From contig SKOL01000713.1 in assembly GCA_007120055.1 (NCBI GenBank), positions 1 through 5,150 on the forward strand: 5,150 nt of DNA. Direction: 5' to 3'. Below are positions 1 through 3,827 of the stretch, in pieces. The DNA is from Anaerobacillus sp. (lineage in GTDB: Bacteria; Bacillota; Bacilli; Bacillales_H; Anaerobacillaceae). The notes below the pieces were generated by a model. That model made no database searches. It saw nothing but the letters and a program-made list of their open reading frames with translations, and was not told the origin of the DNA. Every line of letters begins with the position of its first letter. The stretch's first letter is position 1. A program made the translations under genes and the position numbers.

Positions 1-1
1 A

Positions 2-100
2 TTAAATATTGATTATGTGAATGGACGACTAAAAATGTTCAGTAAAAATCAAGTTTTTACCCATAAAATGGCGATTAAAAAACTTGAGAATCATGAATAA
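2..100 (+). CDS. possible C-terminal end of an unrecognised gene, 5' truncated by the window edge
   Basis: Only one of the three plus-strand frames is open from the window edge. It reads 32 codons and stops at TAA (98-100), ending in a hydrophilic, Lys-rich tail (...MAIKKLENHE). I do not recognise the protein. If real, its stop lies inside the 3' end of the minus-strand uppP gene, so the two genes converge and overlap by 26 bp. Short convergent overlaps are common in compact bacterial genomes. However, an open frame this short arises by chance fairly often in AT-rich DNA, and no start or ribosome binding site is visible. Sequence to the left of the window would decide it. Confidence 0.35.
   Translation, partial: LNIDYVNGRLKMFSKNQVFTHKMAIKKLENHE
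49..87 (-). terminator. weak candidate terminator of uppP
   Basis: A perfect 10-bp inverted repeat, TCAAGTTTTT (49-58) and AAAAACTTGA (78-87), encloses 19 nt. Read on the minus strand it is followed by five T (48-44), so it has the form of an intrinsic terminator for uppP. The stem overlaps the uppP stop codon, is almost all A:T and has a long loop, so it would be weak. It would also lie inside the possible converging reading frame at 2-100. Confidence 0.3.
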
Positions 101-902
101 ATAACCAGACGATAATTCCTAAGCAAATACAATAAACGGCAAAGTATGAAAGTTTCGTTTTGTTTACCATAGAAATTAGCCATTTTATACCGATAATTGC
201 AAAAAGGAAACTCGCCACAAACGCAATTAATGTTTCATAAAAATATAATTCGAAGTATAGTGGGGACATTTCTGGAATTTCCACAATAGATATTCCTAAA
301 ATAAGTGGTATCGAAAGTAAAAATGAATAACGGATTGCCGTTTGTTTTTCAAGACCACACCATAAGGCTGTTACTAATGTACTTCCTGCCCTAGATATTC
401 CTGGTAACACAGCTAGTGCTTGGCCGAAACCGACGATTAATCCGTCTCTCCATGTCATTTCTTTTACAGTCCGATGCCCAGGCTTTACACCATGCTCAAT
501 GAGTATGAGAAAAAGTCCTGTTACTATTAATGAAACTCCAATGGTTGCAGGACTTGTTATATTTCTCCCAAGTACATCTTCAAATAGCTTCCCTAAAATT
601 GCTGTAATCATCGTAGCAAATATGATTAACCATCCGAAGCGATATTCTGTCCTATATTTTTTATCCTTTTTAAGTAAATAAGTAAAAAAGCCTTTTAAAA
701 TATTGAATATATCTTTTCGGAAATAAATCGTCACAGCAAGTAAGGATGCAAAATGTAATAATACTTCAAATTCTAATTGATTCCCCTCTACTTGGATATT
801 GAGTAGCTTTTGAACAATGACAAGGTGGGCAGAGCTAGAAATAGGAAGAAATTCAGATAACCCTTGAACGATGCCTAAAATTAGTGCTTCAACCCAGTTC
901 AT
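75..902 (-). CDS. uppP: undecaprenyl-diphosphatase (UppP/BacA family)
   Basis: This integral membrane phosphatase hydrolyses undecaprenyl diphosphate to the monophosphate, regenerating the lipid carrier for peptidoglycan and other wall polymers. Family overproduction is known to raise bacitracin tolerance. The 275-residue length is typical. The N-terminal motif is QGLSEFLPISSSAH, with acidic-motif residues Gln13 and Glu17 and the conserved His26. The FEVLLHFASLLAV segment (about 45-57) is also family-typical. The second signature is PGISRAGST (167-175): by alignment with E. coli UppP, Ser170, Arg171 and Thr175 are the conserved polar residues, while Ala172 replaces the usual Ser. Several hydrophobic helices span the protein. 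The ATG at 902-900 has an AAAGGAGGA ribosome binding site (919-911) with 9-nt spacing from the AGGAGG core. The gene is divergent from sodA and has its own candidate promoter. Family assignment is firm; whether it is the main UppP of the cell cannot be judged. Confidence 0.95.
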   Translation of the reverse strand: MNWVEALILGIVQGLSEFLPISSSAHLVIVQKLLNIQVEGNQLEFEVLLHFASLLAVTIYFRKDIFNILKGFFTYLLKKDKKYRTEYRFGWLIIFATMITAILGKLFEDVLGRNITSPATIGVSLIVTGLFLILIEHGVKPGHRTVKEMTWRDGLIVGFGQALAVLPGISRAGSTLVTALWCGLEKQTAIRYSFLLSIPLILGISIVEIPEMSPLYFELYFYETLIAFVASFLFAIIGIKWLISMVNKTKLSYFAVYCICLGIIVWLFIHDSQVF

Positions 903-927
903 TCATAGTTTCCTCCTTTCGTTTTTT

Positions 928-956
928 ACTATAAATTGCAGTTCATAATTTGAAAA
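928..956 (-). promoter_or_regulatory. candidate sigma-A promoter of uppP
   Basis: On the minus strand, TTTTCA (956-951, 4 of 6 matches to TTGACA) is separated by 17 nt from TATAGT (933-928, 5 of 6 matches to TATAAT). Transcription would start near 921 and give a leader of about 20 nt that includes the ribosome binding site. A TTGACT farther upstream (985-980) has no good -10 box at the right distance. This is inference from consensus only. Confidence 0.45.
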
Positions 957-1157
957 AAGCATGTCTATATATTTATAAAAGTCAAACACCGAAAAAATGC
1001 TAAAAATCTTTTCATATTTAAGCTAATTTTTGGGTATTGTAAAAGAGGGTTTAAAAACTAGAAAAAGCATTGGCGGTAGTTACATAAACCAAAATATAAA
1101 AGTCGAGGTTTATTATTTGAAAGGAAAGGGTAAATCTGCTAATGTAGGAATTAACAG

Positions 1158-1163
1158 TATAAT
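1158..1163 (+). promoter_or_regulatory. candidate -10 box for sodA
   Basis: A perfect TATAAT lies about 94 nt upstream of the sodA start. The hexamer 17 nt upstream (1135-1140, TCTGCT) matches TTGACA at only 2 positions, and there is no TGn extended -10. If used, this promoter would be weak or activator-dependent and would give a leader of roughly 87 nt that includes the palindrome at 1202-1218. No better-spaced pair was found in the spacer. Confidence 0.4.
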
Positions 1164-1201
1164 ACTTGTGGAAAGAGTAGTAATTAAAACATGTATTTAC
1201 T

Positions 1202-1218
1202 TAAATGAAATTCATTTA
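1202..1218. promoter_or_regulatory. 17-bp palindrome in the sodA leader, possible operator or hairpin
   Basis: TAAATGAA (1202-1209) and TTCATTTA (1211-1218) form a perfect 8-1-8 inverted repeat, 38 bp before the sodA ATG. The single central base and the length resemble operators of Fur/PerR-type regulators (7-1-7 layout), but the half-site matches the PerR and Fur consensus at only 3 of 7 positions. It lies about 38 bp after the candidate -10 box, so a bound repressor would act as a roadblock. It could instead fold as a weak RNA hairpin. Function is unproven. Confidence 0.35.
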
Positions 1219-1256
1219 CAAAAATTAATTTTTGGAAACTCAAGGAGGAATTTATA

Positions 1257-1868
1257 ATGGCAAAGTTTACATTACCTGAATTACCTTACGCATTTGATGC
1301 ATTAGCACCTCATATTGATGAAGAGACAATGAAAATTCACCATGGAAGACATCATAACACGTATGTAACGAACTTAAATAACGCGATAGAAGGGCATGCT
1401 GACTTAGCTGATAAAAATCTTGAAGAATTAATCAGCAACTTAGATGCTTTACCTGAAGGCATTCGTACTGCAGTACGTAATAACGGTGGTGGCCATGCTA
1501 ACCATACATTATTCTGGGAAGTAATGTCTCCGAATGGTGGAGGCGAGCCAACGGGTGAACTTCTAGATGCAATTAATTCTACTTTCGGAAGTATTGATGC
1601 ATTTAAAGAAGAATTTGCAAAAGCGGGAGCAACTAGATTTGGTTCTGGTTGGGCTTGGTTAATTGTCGATAATGGTAAGCTTGCGGTAACTAGTACACCA
1701 AACCAAGACACTCCAGTAATGGAAGGCAAAACACCTATTTTAGGTTTAGACGTATGGGAACATGCTTACTATTTAAACTATCAAAACAAACGTCCTGATT
1801 ACATTTCTGCTTTTTGGAATGTTGTTAATTGGGATGAAGTTGCAAAACGTTACAACGCAGCAAAATAA
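1257..1868 (+). CDS. sodA: superoxide dismutase, Mn-type (Fe/Mn family)
   Basis: This cytoplasmic enzyme converts superoxide to oxygen and hydrogen peroxide. The 203-residue product covers the whole family. The N-terminal helical domain carries [16 protein letters not shown] and the IHHGRHH motif. The C-terminal domain carries RFGSGWAWL and [12 protein letters not shown]. By alignment with E. coli MnSOD the metal ligands are His28, His83 (GGHANH), Asp165 and His169, and the gate residues are His32 and Tyr36. Gly79 together with Gln150 (PNQDTP) is the Mn-type signature, and there is no Fe-type Gln in the N-terminal half. The ATG at 1257 has AAGGAGGA (1242-1249) at ideal spacing, and an in-frame TGA at 1206-1208 limits upstream extension. 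No signal peptide is present. A strong terminator follows directly. The sequence closely resembles Bacillus SodA. Confidence 0.98.
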   Translation: MAKFTLPELPYAFDALAPHIDEETMKIHHGRHHNTYVTNLNNAIEGHADLADKNLEELISNLDALPEGIRTAVRNNGGGHANHTLFWEVMSPNGGGEPTGELLDAINSTFGSIDAFKEEFAKAGATRFGSGWAWLIVDNGKLAVTSTPNQDTPVMEGKTPILGLDVWEHAYYLNYQNKRPDYISAFWNVVNWDEVAKRYNAAK

Positions 1869-1878
1869 TTTAAACAAG

Positions 1879-1905
1879 GACTACTCAATTTTGAGTAGTC
1901 TTTTT
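1879..1905 (+). terminator. intrinsic terminator of sodA
   Basis: GACTACTCAA (1879-1888) pairs perfectly with TTGAGTAGTC (1891-1900), or as a 9-bp stem with a 4-nt ATTT loop. Five T follow (1901-1905). It begins 10 nt after the sodA stop and should separate sodA from the downstream transporter gene. Confidence 0.92.
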
Positions 1906-1911
1906 ACATGT

Positions 1912-2045
1912 AAAAGTTGGTTAGTAGTTATTCGGTTTGTTGGTTAGGTTGTTCTAGCATGACTTTACCGTCAACAACTTTTTCCATCTAGATGATGAAG
2001 GGTGACTCTTCATGGTGGTTTTGTATGAAAAAAGGCGTTGCTTTT
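1912..2045 (+). repeat. degenerate intergenic repeat, copy A
   Basis: This segment shares ordered blocks with copy B (3585-3670). The blocks are AAAAGTTGG (1912-1920), a variable 14 nt, GTTTGTTGGTTAG (1935-1947), a longer variable stretch, TTGTATGAAAAAA (2021-2033), and GCGTTGCTTTT, which is GCGGGTGCTTTT in copy B. TTGGTTAG occurs twice inside it (1917-1924 and 1940-1947). The part TGGTGGTTTTGTATGAAAA (2013-2031) recurs exactly at 3761-3779. A 7-bp hairpin with one G-T pair (1995-2013, loop GTGAC) lies just before the 19-mer. No reading frame of note runs through it. Its nature is unknown: mobile, regulatory or a relic of duplication. Confidence 0.6.
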
Positions 2046-2064
2046 ATCATTTATTTCGTATAAC
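2038..2064 (+). promoter_or_regulatory. weak candidate promoter of the MFS gene
   Basis: TTGCTT (2038-2043) is followed after 15 nt by TATAAC (2059-2064, 5 of 6 matches to TATAAT). The spacer is 2 nt shorter than ideal. Because the sodA terminator lies upstream, the transporter needs its own start site, and this is the best pair I found. The CGTATA that overlaps the -10 looks like a sigma-W -10, but no TGAAAC-type -35 sits 16-17 nt upstream. Confidence 0.3.
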
Positions 2065-2114
2065 GGTGCAAATATGAGCCAAACTACGAGTGAGATGGTA
2101 AAGGGGCGTCGGAA

Positions 2115-3410
2115 ATGAAACTAATTTTTAAAAAGTTTTTAGGAGAGGTAGAGGTTAATCGTGATTTAACCCTACTTTTAATCATTGGTGGATTATATGC
2201 ATTAAGTATCGCTTTATCTAACACATTTGTTAATGTTTATTTATGGAAGCAATCTGGAGAATTTACTCATATTGCGCTTTATAATTTAGCATCTGTCGTT
2301 ATGCAACCGATCACTTTTATATTAGCCGGTAGATGGGCGAAAAAAATTGACAGAGTTATTGTTTTACGGCTAGGAGTATCCTTCCTATCCGTTTTCTTTT
2401 TCACAGTGTTATTTCTTGGAGAAAAAGCTAATAGTTACTTATTACTTTTAGGTGCATTGATTGGTATTGGCTTCGGTTTTTACTGGCTTGCTTTCAATGT
2501 ATTAACGTTTGAAATAACTGAGCCTGAAACGAGAGATTTCTTTAATGGGTTTTTAGGATTGGTAACATCGTTTGCAGGAATGATTGGACCAATTTTAGCG
2601 GGATTTTTAATAACGAGTATGGAGAAGTTAACCGGATATAAAGTTATTTTCGGAATATCACTTACTCTTTTTGTAGGAGCAGTCATTTTAAGCTTCTTTT
2701 TAAAACGCCGTCCTGCTACTGGAACCTTTGACTTTAAAAGAATTCTGAAGGAACGTAAAAATAGCCCGAACTGGAGACATATCTTGCATGCTCACTTTTT
2801 TCAAGGTTTGCGTGAAGGGACCTTTGTTTTTGTGATCGTTGTTTGGGTGTATATTGCAACGAATAGTGAGTTAGCGATTGGTACATATGGCCTTGTAGCT
2901 TCAGCCGTTTCTTTTGTTACTTATTATATAGTTGGCCGATTTATAAAACCCCATTTTCGAAAAAAAGCTATATTATTAGGTGGCATCGGTTTATATTTAG
3001 CTATATTTTTAATCGTGTTTGAACTTAACTTTACAAGGTTAATTATGTACGGGGTAGCTATTTCGATTTCTTATCCAATTTTACTCGTTCCTTATATCTC
3101 TTTAACTTATGATGTAATCGGAAAAGGCTGGAAGGCAGCGGAAATGCGGGTCGAATATATTGTGGTTAGAGAGCTGTTTTTAAATAGTGGCCGAATATTT
3201 TCGATTTTATTGTTCCTTTTGACAGTGACATTATTTAACGAAGAGAAAGGCATTCCGATGCTGCTATTAGTACTCGGAGCCGGTCATTTAATCCTTTATT
3301 TATTCATTAGAAAAGTGAATATTGAAAAGCCAGACGAGGGTGGAGAGGAATATTCACTGCCTAGAAATAAAAAGCTAGGTGAGGGAGATAATGATGGTTC
3401 AACTGTTTAA
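2115..3410 (+). CDS. yqgE: major facilitator superfamily transporter, YqgE-like
   Basis: This polytopic membrane protein of 431 residues has a hydrophobicity pattern consistent with 12 helices. The first half runs from about 18 to 195, with helices near 18-44, 53-71, 82-101, 107-130, 143-168 and 174-195. A basic cytoplasmic loop (about 196-225) follows, then a second hydrophobic half to about 410. An MFS motif A-like sequence, GRWAKKIDR (72-80, Asp79-Arg80), sits in the loop after helix 2. The last 20 or so residues are charged and hydrophilic. The length and the position between sodA and pbpA match B. subtilis YqgE, a putative efflux protein whose substrate I do not know. AAAGGGG (2100-2106) lies 8 nt before the ATG, and an in-frame TGA at 2091-2093 fixes the start region. 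MFS membership is firm; the ortholog name rests on length and synteny. Confidence 0.9.
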   Translation: MKLIFKKFLGEVEVNRDLTLLLIIGGLYALSIALSNTFVNVYLWKQSGEFTHIALYNLASVVMQPITFILAGRWAKKIDRVIVLRLGVSFLSVFFFTVLFLGEKANSYLLLLGALIGIGFGFYWLAFNVLTFEITEPETRDFFNGFLGLVTSFAGMIGPILAGFLITSMEKLTGYKVIFGISLTLFVGAVILSFFLKRRPATGTFDFKRILKERKNSPNWRHILHAHFFQGLREGTFVFVIVVWVYIATNSELAIGTYGLVASAVSFVTYYIVGRFIKPHFRKKAILLGGIGLYLAIFLIVFELNFTRLIMYGVAISISYPILLVPYISLTYDVIGKGWKAAEMRVEYIVVRELFLNSGRIFSILLFLLTVTLFNEEKGIPMLLLVLGAGHLILYLFIRKVNIEKPDEGGEEYSLPRNKKLGEGDNDGSTV

Positions 3411-3537
3411 TTAAATTTACAATTTAAAATTGAAAATTTCATGTGGGTTAAATCGATGATGCTTCTATAGTCTTGAGTTGGTGGGGGCGAATGCTTCGAA
3501 GTGTTTTTGGAAATTTTTAAAATGTATATTCAATAAA

Positions 3538-3570
3538 GGCACCTATTTAGTAGGTGTCTATTCTTATATT
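3538..3570 (+). terminator. probable intrinsic terminator of the MFS gene
   Basis: GGCACCTA (3538-3545) pairs with TAGGTGTC (3551-3558) across loop TTTAG, with 8 pairs of which one is G-T. The following tract, TATTCTTATATT, is T-rich but interrupted, so termination may be incomplete. It lies 128 nt after the MFS stop codon, which is far for a dedicated terminator, but no better hairpin lies closer. Confidence 0.6.
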
Positions 3571-3584
3571 TTTTAGTATAATAA

Positions 3585-3670
3585 AAAAGTTGGATAGTTA
3601 GTTTGTTGGTTAGTTGGAATGGAAGTACTTTCGTTATGATGAGGTTGTATGAAAAAAAAGCGGGTGCTTT
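3585..3670 (+). repeat. degenerate intergenic repeat, copy B
   Basis: This copy has the same block order as copy A at 1912-2045: AAAAGTTGG (3585-3593), a 7-nt variable part containing TAGTTA, GTTTGTTGGTTAG (3601-3613), a 31-nt variable part, TTGTATGAAAAAA (3645-3657), then GCGGGTGCTTTT (3660-3671). The longest exact matches to copy A are the two 13-mers. As with copy A, it begins shortly after a transcription terminator. Its right end forms the left arm of the hairpin at 3660-3729, an arm that copy A shares only in degenerate form and without a partner. Confidence 0.6.
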
Positions 3671-3729
3671 TGCGAACGAACGTCTGAGATTCGTCAGAAG
3701 GTCAAGGTGAAGTGAGGGAAAGCACCCGC
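3660..3729. other. long-range 11-bp hairpin, possible structured RNA or palindromic element
   Basis: GCGGGTGCTTT (3660-3670) and AAAGCACCCGC (3719-3729) are perfect 11-nt inverted repeats enclosing 48 nt. Inside, two mutually exclusive small stems are possible: TCTGA/TCAGA (3683-3687 with 3694-3698) or ACGAA/TTCGT (3676-3680 with 3690-3694). On the minus strand the outer stem is followed by eight T (3659-3652), and on the plus strand by CTTTTCC. It therefore looks more like a terminator for leftward transcription, yet no leftward gene is nearby. Alternatives are a small RNA, a MITE-like palindromic repeat or a long-loop bidirectional terminator. Confidence 0.55.
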
Positions 3730-3734
3730 CTTTT

Positions 3735-3747
3735 CCATATTATATGG
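3735..3747. repeat. 13-bp palindrome CCATAT-T-ATATGG
   Basis: This perfect 6-1-6 inverted repeat lies 81 bp before the pbpA start and 22 bp before the -35 candidate. It could be an operator half-site pair or chance in AT-rich DNA. I know no regulator with this site. A TGGTGGT overlapping its right end (3745-3751) is repeated at 3761-3767. Confidence 0.35.
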
Positions 3748-3760
3748 TGGTGCTACCGTT

Positions 3761-3779
3761 TGGTGGTTTTGTATGAAAA
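3761..3779 (+). repeat. 19-bp direct repeat, second exact copy
   Basis: TGGTGGTTTTGTATGAAAA here is identical to 2013-2031, 1748 bp upstream. Both copies precede a plus-strand gene, this one ending 48 bp before the pbpA ATG and the other 83 bp before the MFS ATG. The core TTGTATGAAAA is also in copy B at 3645-3655. Its TTGTAT could act as a -35 element for pbpA. Confidence 0.75.
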
Positions 3780-3796
3780 TATAGTGGATATATGAT
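3769..3796 (+). promoter_or_regulatory. candidate promoter of pbpA inside the repeat
   Basis: TTGTAT (3769-3774, 3 of 6 matches to TTGACA) is followed after 16 nt by TATGAT (3791-3796, 5 of 6 matches to TATAAT). Transcription would start near 3803, giving a leader of about 25 nt with the ribosome binding site. The -35 is supplied by the 19-bp repeat. In copy A the same -35 has only a poor -10 at this distance (TTTATC, 2043-2048). Confidence 0.4.
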
Positions 3797-3827
3797 TTAA
3801 CTTTAATTATGAAAGGGAAGGTTTCAA

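Larger units (their letters stand above)
903..1256. other. divergent intergenic region between uppP and sodA
   Basis: This 354-bp AT-rich spacer separates two divergent genes. Its left end holds the uppP ribosome binding site and promoter. Its right end holds the sodA leader, with a TATAAT box (1158-1163), a 17-bp palindrome (1202-1218) and the sodA ribosome binding site (1242-1249). Between about 960 and 1110 I see nothing convincing. A 75-codon frame (1030-1257) runs across the right part, but its TTG start has no ribosome binding site and its end contains the sodA regulatory elements, so I do not call it a gene. Confidence 0.7.
3411..3827. other. intergenic region between the MFS gene and pbpA
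   Basis: This 417-bp spacer contains no credible gene. In order it holds a small AT palindrome CAATTT-A-AAATTG (3420-3432), a stretch to about 3537 in which I see nothing convincing, a terminator hairpin (3538-3558), repeat copy B (3585-3670) running into a long-range GC-rich hairpin (3660-3729), a 13-bp palindrome (3735-3747), the third repeat copy (3761-3779), and a candidate promoter and ribosome binding site for pbpA. It is unusually long and structured for a spacer between two genes of a conserved neighbourhood. Confidence 0.7.

Noticed and set aside
499..681. 60-codon plus-strand frame inside uppP
   Set aside because: It is a shadow of the uppP coding sequence on the other strand.
1016..1037. 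ATTTAA and GGGTAT as a sigma-B promoter for sodA
   Set aside because: The spacer is 10 nt, shorter than the 12-15 nt of known sigma-B promoters, and it would lie more than 200 bp from the gene.
1227..1241. CodY-like box near the sodA ribosome binding site
   Set aside because: It matches the 15-base consensus at 11 positions, but such matches are frequent in AT-rich DNA and the centre is wrong.
1030..1257. 75-codon plus-strand frame ending in TAATG overlap with the sodA start
   Set aside because: It begins at TTG with no ribosome binding site, has no recognisable protein features, and contains the sodA -10 box, palindrome and ribosome binding site.
1352..1729. 125-codon minus-strand frame inside sodA
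   Set aside because: It is antisense to a clearly real and conserved gene in full, with no ribosome binding site or recognisable motif.
1912..1982. Inverted repeat AAAAGTTG / CAACTTTT
   Set aside because: The 8-bp arms are 55 nt apart and A/T-rich at their outer ends, with no matching pair in copy B, so it is probably incidental.
2057..2062. CGTATA as a sigma-W type -10 for the MFS gene
   Set aside because: The only TGAAA-like -35 (2026-2031) is 25 nt away instead of about 16, and the hexamer at the right distance is GCGTTG.
2480..2686. 68-codon minus-strand frame inside the MFS gene
   Set aside because: It is a shadow of transmembrane-coding sequence; no independent signal.
3744..3760. 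T-box-like sequence GGTGGTGCTACCG
   Set aside because: The T-box core is AGGGTGGNACCGCG with one base between GGTGG and ACC. Here there are four, the flanks differ, and the downstream gene is not a tRNA synthetase or amino-acid gene.
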